A program made the translations under genes and the position numbers. From positions 2,232,001 through 2,296,000 of the forward strand of contig NC_085886.1 in NCBI RefSeq assembly GCF_035222275.1: a stretch of DNA of 64,000 bases. The letters are read 5' to 3'. Shown piece by piece: positions 1 to 9,634 of the stretch. Each line of letters starts with the position of its first letter. Positions within the stretch are counted from its first letter, which is position 1. Source of the DNA: Podospora bellae-mahoneyi. Lineage: Eukaryota > Ascomycota > Sordariomycetes > Sordariales > Podosporaceae. The notes beneath the pieces were generated by a model. That model saw nothing but the letters and a program-made list of their open reading frames with translations, did no database searches and had not been told where the DNA came from.

Positions 1-2242
1 GAGCGCAGGTCAACCAACAAGATCCCCTTGGAGGGGTAAATCTCCAAGAGGCGGTTCAGATGGCCCGGGAGTATCATGTCTGGCTCGTCACCCGGGTCGA
101 CTGGTTCTCTGGAGGGGAGGCGCAAGGTCTGGAGGTTGGTGTCCAGCCGGTGCTGTTCCCTGCGGTTGTGGAACCAGACCCTGATGTCGTTTGTTTCCAC
201 CCCCAAATGGGAGGCCAAATGCTCGAGGACTGCTAGGTTTGGTTCGGGGTCGCGGTGGAAGTATTCTTCTAGGCGGTGGAGGACGTGTTTGGCTAGTTGG
301 TGGCCTGGGGGGATTTCTTCGTCCGGCGAAAAAGTGGAGCGTTTGGAGGATTTGGAGCGGTTGAGGATCATTGTTCTGGTTATGTCGGGGGTGTGATGGG
401 AGGGGGAGGTGAGAGAGGCTGGGCGGGGTTGTTGTTGTTGTTGTTGGCCTGAGAGGGATATGGCTGAGCCCATGTTTCTTAGGGAGGTGAATAAGCTGCT
501 GGAGGAGGGCTGAGGGGCGAGGACTTGGGAGTATGGGGTTAAGGGCATGGAATCGGCTCGGTGGATTGATGTCCAGGGGTCTGCGGGGATGTTTGGTACG
601 CTGGCCCCGTGACGGACGGTTTCCATGTTTTCGGTCTGGGCGAGGGTAGATCCGGAATAGGATTCGGCATCGTCCTGGGCGAGCTCTGGTTGGACTTTAC
701 GACTGAGCTCTGGCTGTACTCCCTGCGTCGCGGTGGCAGGGACGCTTGCTTCAGCTGGTGTTGGCTCGGGACTACTCTCTTTTGGTTCTCGCAACAGGTT
801 GTTTGACCGAATGAATGCCACAAATGAGCATGCTGGATCGTCAGGAAGAAAATCCCACACCATCACCGGTAGTGATAGCAACAAAAGTGTCGAATGGCTC
901 TTGAAGACGCCTTGCACCTTGACAAACTTCGCCAGCGCAGGAAAGCTTGCCAGCCACTCCTCCCACTTATTCAAATCCAGCTTCTGGTCATCCTCCAGAG
1001 CCAGGGAAATCATCACGTGAGGCTCGTCCTCATTCGGCTCCGAGGCCGTCGGAATCATGTCATCCATCGAGGATGGGAATGGCTGGTGCCAGTCCCGACC
1101 CGTTGGGACTGAGCTCGATGCCATGCCACGACGGGACTTGGCAGGTTTTGGTGGCACCAGTCGGCATATCTCGATGCTGGGTGCTTTGTGGTTCGACGTC
1201 ATCATGAAGTGAACTGGTGTTGATCTCGCCTCGAAGTGTTTGCCGTTGATCAAGATGGGACGTGGATGCTTCAAACGAGCAAGGACCTCGGCGTGCAGCA
1301 TCGCGGCCGAGAATGTCTTTCCTCTCCACTCTTCAAGAACCTCGATCAAGGTGTTGGTGAAAGAATATCTTCCCGGATCAGGGGCGATGGCGTCCCAACT
1401 CGAAGCGGAGATGGTCTCGGTGATGCTTTGGCCTGTTGGGAATGTGGCACTGGCTGCTCCGGCACAACAGTCAAGAAGAATCAACACATCTGATATTGAT
1501 CTTTCGAGGAGAGTTTGGATGGCAGACCATTGTAGCCACGGTGAATCATGACGGCGATTACTACAAGAGTTAGTCGAGAGGGTTGAGGGTCTGATGGCAG
1601 AGTCATAACATACGCGCACCAGGTGCTCTGCCGTGACTCGTCTATCCTGGCATGACCTCCATAGTAGACCACGAATAGTGTCTGTTCGGATTCGTATTGT
1701 TTGACCATGTCACCTATCCTGAGCATCAACTCCAGGTGAGAGTTCTCAGACGGAATCGAAAAGATGTCGGTCTCGAAGCAGTAGTGATCCCGGAAGCACT
1801 TCTCCAAGTCCTCCAACTCTGGCAAAACAAACAAATCATCACTCTTCCAGTGAAGCATCAGGGCGTGGACCTTGGTATATCGCTGGGTAGGGCCTCGGTT
1901 TGGGAATGCCCTGCTCGCTGACTGTGATGATCTGTTAGGTTATCTCTCATACCGTTACTATCGCTTACACAAACATACATCTTCCAAAGCCTGGGCAAAG
2001 CTCTCGAGGTGCTTGACATGGTAGCTAACTCGACTGATATCATGTGTTGCTGGGGAGCAACTCTCGCTCGATGAACCATACTGAGTGATGTCAGCGACCA
2101 TCTTCCCCTCCGTCTCGATGAAGAGGAAAAAAGAGAAACGTACAGCAGAATCAGAGCTGCTGCTTATACTCAGGCTGCTCTGATCCCGTTCATTGACGGG
2201 CTGTCTCGAGCGAATCCTTATAAACTCTGGCGTGGGCTCCAT
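1..2242 (-). CDS. Caspase-like (C14) protease fused to a homeodomain, C-terminus beyond the left edge
   Basis: I read four exons: 2242-2144, 2080-1979, 1921-1614 and 1560 to the edge. The introns of 63, 57 and 53 bp have GTACGT, GTATGT and GTATGT donors. About 689 codons are visible. Residues about 75-215 form a caspase fold: YYGGH places the catalytic His near residue 157, and LLLDCCAGA places the catalytic Cys at 201/202. A conserved-looking segment (HVMISLALEDD, about 345) and a low-complexity Ser/Pro/Gln linker follow. Residues about 580-640 look like a homeodomain whose recognition helix is IRVWFHNRREQHR, with W, F, N and R at the expected 48/49/51/53 positions. Both protease dyad residues and the DNA-contact Asn are intact, so an active protease and DNA binding are plausible but inferred. 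The first intron is in frame, so an unspliced form would stay open. The gene diverges from PBN1. Confidence 0.8.
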
Positions 2243-2802
2243 GGTGGAGAGAGAGGCGAATCCCCCGTGGATTCAGGTAACCATCAAAATAAGGGGACTG
2301 AACCAAATAGCGGAGAAGCTGACTAGTATCGCCAGGAACGATGTATTTACCTCGTCTTGAAGCTATCTAAGAATGATTAAGAATGATGATTGTAGAAACA
2401 ACAAGAAGTGGGCAGTTTGAAAGAGGGGCCTTGGAAACGGTCAAATGGTAAAGAGGGATGGAAAAGGTCAGAGATCAAGCATCTGCCGCACCGCTTATTC
2501 AACGACCTATGCTATCAGCCATGTTATGCGCTGTGCTGTGAGTGGGCGTGCTTGAAGGAGAGGCTGAGCAGTTTCGCCGTTGCAGCCGGTGCCCAAAAGG
2601 GGTTAGTGTGGGTGGGCTTCGGTGATGCTTTGGGCAAGGACCATGGGTGGGTCAGACACCCAAGACAGCCTGTCATTTTGACCAATCAGATGCTGCCACT
2701 TTAGGCTTCTGGGGGCTGTTATTCAACGTCAATTCACGAGTGAACTCACCTATTATCAACCATCAACATCAAAGTCTGCGAGTAATCAGGAAGACTGTGA
2801 CC
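2243..2802. other. Divergent intergenic/promoter region
   Basis: These 560 bp lie between the start codons of the caspase-homeodomain gene (leftward) and PBN1 (rightward). Short open frames occur, but none has a recognisable domain. It presumably holds both promoters; I see no distinct repeat. Confidence 0.5.
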
Positions 2803-4344
2803 ATGAGGGAAAGAATTACGTTTGTGCAAAAGGAGGGTGACTCGATAGAGCCCACAGCCTTGAAAGTCGACGGCAACGGACTGGAGGGCCCAGAAGTGAA
2901 GGCCGTCCGCGAAGACAGGCTGACATTCGCCCTGGATGAGTTGCCTGCCGAACTCAAAGCCTTGTTAGAGGGTGTCAACCAACTACACGTCCGATGGGTC
3001 AGTCCCGTCGCATATGAGGCTGTTAGTCCATTACTAGCACGTCTTCCTCCTGGCTTCCACCTGTTCTACACTCCTGGCAGTGATGCATCGTAAGCTTACG
3101 AGTCTTGTATACCCATCCATATACTGTACTAACATGCCCTCAGAATCAACCCCTGCCCCCTCCTCACCAAAGCATTCGGCCTCGACTCCTGCTCCTCCCC
3201 TTCGGACTCCTTCACCACCCTCCCAACCGACCGCTTCACCCACTCCACAACCCACCAATTCTACCAACCCCTCCCCTCCCTCAAAGCCTTCGCCCACTTC
3301 GCCAGATCCCTCCTCTGCCCCCCAGGCTCCCCTTCATCCTGCTCCTCCCGCCTCGGTTCCCTCACCGCAGCCAGCCAACTCGACCTCTCCTACGATACAA
3401 TCTCTCACACCCTCCGCCTAACTTCCCTCTGGCCTTACTCCCCCCAATCCCTATCAGCATCCCTCCTCTCCCCCACCATCCGCACCGAAATCGGCATCCT
3501 CTCCCAAACCTCCCCCAAAACTCTCGAACCCCACGAAATCGGCATCTCAGGCCTCTTGACCGTCCTAGGGCAATCAACCACCCCCTCCCCAACATTATTC
3601 TCCTTCCCCTCCCGGCACAGGGACTCCTCCTCCTCCTTCCAAGCCCACTTCCTCCCCCCGACAGGCCTCCACCCAGCCCTCCAGCTATCAATCTCCTCCC
3701 CTTCACCCCCGGCAAAATCCCCTACCGAAGAAACCTGCCGTTTACACGGGTACTTCACCCTTCCCAAAACCCTCTTCCCTGATCGTCACCAGCTCAACGA
3801 TCCTCTTTTTCTGTCGTCTAAAAACCTGACTGCGGTTCGGTATATCACCCCTGGAATCGACCTCGAAGCACCAGAGTATGTAACCACCACATGGGGTTCT
3901 GCCCTCCTTCTCGAGCTTGCCCCCCCCCATTCTTCTTCTTCTGGAAAAGAATGGACAGCCGAAATCCCGCTTCATCTACGGTATTTGCCTCCCAGTTTAA
4001 CCGGGTATCAAAAGGCGGAGGTGCCCTACCCGGCATTGTTCTGGGCTTGCACAGCGGAGGAGGGGACGAAATTCCCGGGCAACCCCTTTGAGAAGGACAG
4101 GGTGGGCTATGATGGATTGTTTGGGGAGAGGACGGTGTTTTGGCATTTGAATCCCTCGCCCGCGGACGGGAAACTGGTAAACACTGTCAAGGTCCCGGTG
4201 CTGAACCTGGAGAAGGCAGACTGGGTCGGGACTGTGACCGGGGCCGTGGTGGTGGCTGGGTTTGCGTGGGTGGTGATGAAGTTGCTTGGGGTCGTGGTGA
4301 TGGGTGGGAAGAAGGTTGGTGAGGACAAGAAGAAAAAGCAGTGA
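2803..4344 (+). CDS. PBN1: PBN1/PIG-X, GPI-mannosyltransferase I subunit
   Basis: There are two exons, 2803-3089 and 3144-4344, with a 54 bp intron (GTAAGC donor, ACTAAC branch site, CAG acceptor), giving 495 aa. The start MRERITFV is the typical N-terminus of fungal Pbn1. The body is a lumenal domain rich in Ser/Pro. The C-terminus has one membrane span (VGTVTGAVVVAGFAWVVMKL, residues about 455-475) followed by a Lys-rich cytosolic tail (KKVGEDKKKKQ), which fits a type I ER membrane protein with a retrieval-like dilysine tail. Known family role: Pbn1/PIG-X stabilises the catalytic subunit Gpi14/PIG-M, which adds the first mannose to GPI precursors. The coding strand goes from C-rich in early exon 2 to G-rich at the 3' end. 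Confidence 0.85.
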
Positions 4345-4508
4345 GAGGGATTGGATGAGGTAATCATGAGGGACAGAAACAAGAGAATCATTGCGAGGCT
4401 TTCATAGCATGAGATTGATGGATTGATAATACAGACATAATCCGATACCTACCAATCTTATCTCTCGAGGTATATTTCAAGAACCTTTGCAAGTAGCCAG
4501 TTATTTTA
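4345..4508. other. PBN1 3' flank up to the MITE
   Basis: This short A+T-rich flank ends in TTATTTT, which recurs directly on the other side of the inverted-repeat element. No gene is visible. Confidence 0.4.
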
Positions 4509-4829
4509 GAGAGAACCTTTACGGAGCCCCCTATTTATCTTGCAAATTCCCCACCCACCTGATATAGAAATAACTATATTTTAAAGGATGATTATTAAGT
4601 GTTAAAAAATAATTAATAGGCTTTAAAAATAGTTAAAGGACGGAAAGGATAGTTCAAAGGCCTTAAAAGATACTTAACAGGGCTTAAAAGATAGTTCAAG
4701 GGCTTTACAAGATAGTTTAAAGGCCTTTAAACTATCTTGAAAGGCCTTTTACTATATTATAGGAAAAGTAAATAGGTAGGGAGAGGGGCACTGGTAAGAG
4801 AAAATAAGGGACTCCGTAAAGGTTCTCTC
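4509..4829. mobile_element. MITE-like element with 18-bp terminal inverted repeats
   Basis: The left end GAGAGAACCTTTACGGAG (4509-4526) is a perfect inverted copy of the right end (4812-4829). The element is flanked by TTATTTT direct repeats (4501-4507 and 4830-4836) that look like a 7-8 bp target-site duplication. It is about 321 bp and has no coding capacity. The interior is A+T-rich and contains diverged tandem copies of a roughly 20-bp unit resembling GGCTTAAAAGATAGTTCAAG (about 4615-4725), ending in a palindrome around 4715-4750. Size, inverted repeats and target duplication fit a non-autonomous DNA transposon; the superfamily is unassigned. Confidence 0.75.
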
Positions 4830-5229
4830 TTATTTTCTCCCAATAGCGTTAGATACCTCCCACAAGAACAACACACGCACGCATATATCAAAACCAACCA
4901 GCAAGTCTGAATCACACCAAACACCAAAAAAAATCGTCTCTTGTTTTGGAGAATTGTATATTTCATCTTCTTCCCACCCAAAACGCTGAAAACATGTAAT
5001 TTACGGCTCCTCTCCCCCTCCCTTTCCTCCACCCAACCAAAACCACTTAAACATACATCATTGAGCCTGCTACTACTCTGACTAGGTATCCGCTGAAACC
5101 TGTCTGCGTGCATAGAATATGAGAAAAAGAAACATTTTAAACACCAAACCCCTGTGAACTCGCTGCTTCCGCCCCCCCTGAACGGCCCCTCGGACCGGTT
5201 ATAGCCCGATGAGTTATCGGCTGCGTCTC
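4830..5229. other. Gene-free flank between the MITE and the zinc-finger frame
   Basis: A C+A-rich stretch follows the MITE. A 30-codon in-frame tail after the zinc-finger TAG at 5230 runs to a TAA at 5137-5139. No recognisable gene. It probably holds the 3' end and polyadenylation region of the leftward transcript. Confidence 0.4.
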
Positions 5230-6528
5230 CTATTTGCAGTGCTCAGATAAGCCGCGCAGTTTACACTGATCACACGCGATCTGTTCAAAGTACGACCCCC
5301 CTGTACATACAAGATGAGCATCCTGGCATGGATGACAGATCTGATGGCCGGTGGTGGTTTTTCGTTGCTGCGCAGCCGGCTTGTAATCCCTTCGAGGCCT
5401 GTTCAAGACAGGATCATATTTGCACTGATCATGCGTCTGGTGATCTTTACATTGCTTGCATGGGGATTTCCGATCACATGGGATTCCTCCTCCTCTGTCC
5501 GCACATGGGAAACAATACGCGGTAGACTTTGCTTCTTTTTTTTCGTGCGCCACTTCTCTTATATGTTCCCGGAGAAACTTTTCACTTTTGAATCCAATTT
5601 CGTTCCGGCAATTGGGGAGCGGACAATAATGGCGACCCCCACCCGCTGCGGGAGGCTGATTCCCATCGTGAGGCTGCGAGTTCGGGAGAGGCTGACCTGC
5701 TTCGTGCGCCACATCTTTCATATGTTGCCGGAGATTTTTTTCACTTTTGAATCCAGTCTTGTTCCGGCAATGGGGAATTGGACAATACTAGCGACCCCCA
5801 CGCCTTGCGGGAGGCTGGTTCCCATCGTGAGGCTGCGAGTCTGGGAAAGGCTGACCTTCGCCGGCAGAGAACCCACTGTTCCAAAAACCATAGGGCGGCA
5901 AATTGGCTTGAGTAAAGAGCTGCGAATCTTCTTCAGGAGGCTGATTGGTTTGAGGAGGCATGACTTCTTCTCGGTATTCATCCTCCCAAAGAGACTGCGA
6001 ATTTTGGGAAGGTTGCCCTTCGTTGGTATCGAACCCACCATCCAAAAATCCAGAGGGTAACACACCATCATCATCATCAAGGAAAGACAGATTCTCCTCA
6101 GGAGCCTGATCAACTTGAGAGGGCATGATCTCTTCTCGGCGTTCTTCCCCCCGAAGAGGCTGCAGGTGTTGGGAAGGCTGACCTTCGTCGCCATGATTTC
6201 CACTAGTCGCCCAACGATAGTACTCGAAATTGGCTTCATTTTGCAAAAACGGATCCTGATCGGGAGGCGCGTCGGCATATGGCCGCCAGATTATGTTATC
6301 ATCTGGCCCACTGGTTAAGAAACGACAGGGCGACTCAGAAATAGGCGCATCTTCTCTAGGGAGCCGACCCTTTTTGGCAGACTGCTAGTCTTTGAAAAGC
6401 TCATTTTCGTCCTCAGACACCATATTCTGAAAATCAACGGACGTTTCCAGCCACGGCGCCCCAGGAACCTGAGCGGAGTACACCAAAACGAAACGATTTC
6501 GTACGGGCTTGGCTTCTCGGAATAGCAT
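5230..6528 (-). CDS. Tandem zinc-finger protein frame interrupted by in-frame TAG codons (recoded gene or pseudogene)
   Basis: One minus-strand frame runs from an ATG at 6528 (in RMLFREAKPV) to the TAG at 5230 with only two internal stops, both TAG (6385-6387 and 5788-5790). The protein is a chain of diverged EGQPxxxSQ repeats of about 55 aa. Two C2H2-like fingers follow (YCPIPHCRN ... LRQHMKDVAH and YCPLPNCRN ... LREHIREVAH), 159 bp apart. Then come two cysteine clusters of Zn2Cys6-like spacing (CX2CX8CX5CX2CX8C and CX2CX6CX10CX2CX8C). The second TAG sits where the other copy has His. I found no intron that removes it in frame. The frame is the same as that of SNF5 just upstream, and only about 78 bp separate the SNF5 stop from this ATG, leaving little room for a promoter. 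It may be a 3' extension of SNF5 mRNA, an edited gene, or a young pseudogene. Confidence 0.6.
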
Positions 6529-6606
6529 CCGAAAGATCCACGGATCCAGTCCCCGACCGGTTGACAATCGTCCAGGAAATAAATCCCTTCCAGGCTGACC
6601 TTGGCT

Positions 6607-9010
6607 CTAGGAAGTCCGCGTATGATTCGGATTCAAGGCGGGTATGACGATCCCCGTCCCTCCAGCTGGCGCCCCACTACCGGCCCCAACACTCGGACTC
6701 CTCCCATCTCCCACCACTGGCAGCCCGCCGCCTCCGGCCAGCCTCGCCCTGACCCTCTCCTGATGCGTGTTGTTCTTCCTCAGATGCACCTCAAAGCCCT
6801 TGACCGTGTGCTCCGGACCAACGGTATAACTCTTGCCCGGACAGTCTGCACACTTGATCCTAGGCAAGAATACGTATTTTGTCGTGGGCAAGGCCATCTG
6901 TTCCGGGGTGAGAGGCAAAGGCATCGAGTTCCCTGTTTCGGAGTTGATGGCAAAGTACCGCATTGTAGAGTCAAAGATGTCGTTGGGGTAGTCGCGGCGA
7001 AGCTCATCAAGACAGGCTGTGAGCCACGCTGGTGGTGGTGGCTAAGGGCAGGGTATGAGTACCTAGCCAACACGGGCTCGAAGTGGGACAAGGGGTCAAA
7101 CTTACGGCTGCAATCTTGGGTTGTGTGCCATCCGGGTTCGGTGGTGGAGCCGGAATGCCATCTTGCTGGTTCTGAACATTAGGGGCCACGGCGCCACCTG
7201 CTGCTAATGGCGTTAACGGTGGGCCCATCGAACCCGCCACGCCCGGAGCTCGTAGGTGAGCAGGCGTTGGTGTAGCTGAGCCTAGCGCTGCCAGCGGCCT
7301 CGGCTTGTACTCCCGCATAAACTTCCTAAGTCGAGCCGGGTTGACACGCAGAGTGATCATGTATTGCTGTGGCACATCTTCTGTCTGCTCCCTGGTGGCC
7401 TCCCGGCCATACCGCCGAGACGTTCGGGTCTCGTGGTGGTGGATGACAGCCTCAGGGGTCTCGGATCGGCCAATATTGGCCATGCGCTGGGCAGCTGCCG
7501 TGGCGGCGCCGCGCATACCCCTGGTTCTGGCGGTCCCTTGAAGCTGAGACACGGCCGGTGAATCAGGATCAGACTCGTCACTGTCTTCCGAGTCTGAAAG
7601 GTCGACACCATCTCTGAGTGTCCTCTTGCCTCCCCTGCCAGCCCCAGCACCAGTGGCGCGCTTGAACAGCCGGCTTTCCTCAATGTTTAGAGCTGCACCG
7701 GGCAGCACCGAGGATACGATCGAAGTTCGGATGGTCCTTTGCCTTTCCTTAAGATCCGGCAACTGAGGCCCACCACGTCTGTTGGTAGAACGCTTCTGTC
7801 GCCTCTGCTCACGTGAGAACATGTTTTCGGTTCGTTCCAGTTCGGCCTCGGTATTCTCGTACAAGTACGGTGCGTAGTCCTTGGCTTGTTGTTGAGGTCG
7901 GAACACAGATGGAAGGGGTGTAGGCAAGAAGGCAGCAAGGAGGTCTGGATCCTCGATTGGCCGGCCGTCGAATGGATGGCCCACACTGTACAGACTGCGC
8001 GTGAAGAGCTGGACCTGTTCCCTGATGCAGTGAGCAATGGCGGTTGTGAACTCGCCCGACAGAGAGAGGTCCCGGGCCATGCAAGCAGCAAATTCCTCGG
8101 GCGAGTTCAGGGGGTTGTTGAGCTCCCATTCAAACTGGTCCACGAGCGTGTGTGCCCCAATGGTGATGTTGAGTTTGATCAGGATGCGCATCTCGTCATT
8201 CTTGTATGCCGAATAGGGGAGCTCGGGGTCGAGGGCTTCCTCTTCCGAGTGGACGAAGGGGAAAAAATCCTGGAGCTGTTCCGTCATCTGGGCAACCACT
8301 TGGTCATAGACAGGTTTGGCCAGAGGCGGTTCGAGGCCCATGTCTTCGACCAGTTCAGCGGCAAAGTGCTCGACTGACACGAGGCGCTCATAGAGGTTGA
8401 AGGTAAAGGTATCCCGGAGCTTGATTTTGTCGTAGTCCACATCTATCCGGACGGGAACCAGTTCTTCAGGCTGCTCTGCCTGCTTCTTGATCTGGGACTT
8501 TGTGAACTTGACAGGTGGCGTGGCCCTGCGACCGGGGCGACGCCTCTGGGAGGGATATATGAGCTTGGTAGTCCCGCCATTCTCCGTGTAGCCGTTGCCA
8601 TAACCTCGGTAGCCTTCACCATATAACCTAGCCGGATACTGGTGATAGAACTCCTTGTAGGTCTTGAAGTCACTGGTACGCGCAAGCACATCCTTGGTAG
8701 TCTTTTCGAGCCGTATTTGATCTTCGCCGAGAAGAGAAGAATGAACCCAGTCGCGTGTCTGGAAGCGGTCCACCATGACTCTTGTGAAGCTGTCCTTGTC
8801 GCGTATGGGGAGCGCCGCATTCCCATCCTCGGGCTCGGGGCTGGTGGCAGAGGATTTGGTTGGGCCATCAGCAGGTGTGGATGCAGAAGGCTGGTGGGAA
8901 GATGATGGGCCGTCGACGTGGACGTCGGTGTCAGGGGGGAGGTCGGCGGCAGTGCTCGACGTGGACAAGGTGCCCAGTGCTGGTGGTGCTGACCCTTGGA
9001 GAGCAGCCAT
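6607..9010 (-). CDS. SNF5: SNF5/SMARCB1-family chromatin remodelling subunit
   Basis: There are two exons, 9010-7106 and 7041-6607, with a 64 bp intron (GTAAGT donor, CTTAG acceptor), giving 779 aa. The start MAALQGSAPP has a good initiation context. The SNF5 homology region has repeat 1 near residues 185-230 (LVPVRIDVDYDKIKL) and repeat 2 near 278-345 (EMRILIKLNITIGAH ... EQVQLFTRSLYS). A charged linker with an acidic SDSEDSDESD stretch follows. The C-terminal exon carries PAWLTACLDELRRDYPND and a CxxC element (IKCADCPGKSY ... EVHLRKNN) seen in fungal SNF5-type proteins. Known role: core subunit of SWI/SNF or RSC nucleosome remodellers. Whether it serves one or both complexes cannot be decided here. 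Its stop is TAG, and the frame stays open beyond it into the zinc-finger region. Confidence 0.88.
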
Positions 9011-9634
9011 TGCCGCGAGGTAGCGGGTATGTTTCGTATGTGTCTGCTGGATATGGTGGAATAGAGGGGATTCGATGGGGTACGTTAGCAAATAGTGGCT
9101 AGGAGGGTGCAGCTTTGTTGCTGTGTTGCGTATCAATGGACTGTCGTTGAGCGTGAATGGTGAAGTGAAGCAAATCAAATTGCAAGGCTGCTGCTGCTGT
9201 TGGCTTCAGATCAATGGGCGCCAGAGAGATGCGAAAGTGCAAGAAACGGCGAGGCGCGCGTCGCAGCAGGAGCCAATGGGACGCGAGAAGGTAGCGTCAA
9301 GGAGCTCAAGAGTATCAGGTACTTCTATCCTAAGTACAGATCAGGTGAAGAACAGGGTAGCCAGTACTTCATTGCAATCAAGGTAGCAATGTGGCCTGTG
9401 CTTACCACTCAGAAGCCCAGAAGGAGGTCATAACGTGGTGGGGTGCAGCGACGAGCGAAGGCACAAATGCAAGAACCCCGCCTTCACAAAATCAAGCAAC
9501 CGCAACAGGCTCAAAATCGTCACGCCCCGCCAGCCGCCTTGATTGTTTGCTCTCCCCCCCCTTCCTCCCCTCGCTCAGTACTATTTTGTTTATTTCCCCG
9601 ACTGTCCACCGCTCGTTCGAGTCCAGCCGCCACA
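9011..9634. other. Divergent promoter between SNF5 and EBP1
   Basis: These 624 bp lie between two start codons. A pyrimidine-rich tract (about 9545-9600) precedes the EBP1 start. Small open frames lack recognisable features. Confidence 0.5.

Noticed and set aside
3105-3782. 225-codon + frame overlapping PBN1
   Set aside because: A Pro/Leu-rich frame shift of the PBN1 exon; the PBN1 frame continues through the intron with conserved family sequence.
5788-5862. Intron removing the TAG at 5788 in the zinc-finger frame (GTCAGC donor to CTAG acceptor)
   Set aside because: The splice would leave the downstream finger out of frame, and no proper branch site is present.
5314-6060. 248-codon + strand frame opposite the zinc-finger region
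   Set aside because: The minus strand carries the Cys/His finger spacing and the repeats; the + frame just echoes the duplication.
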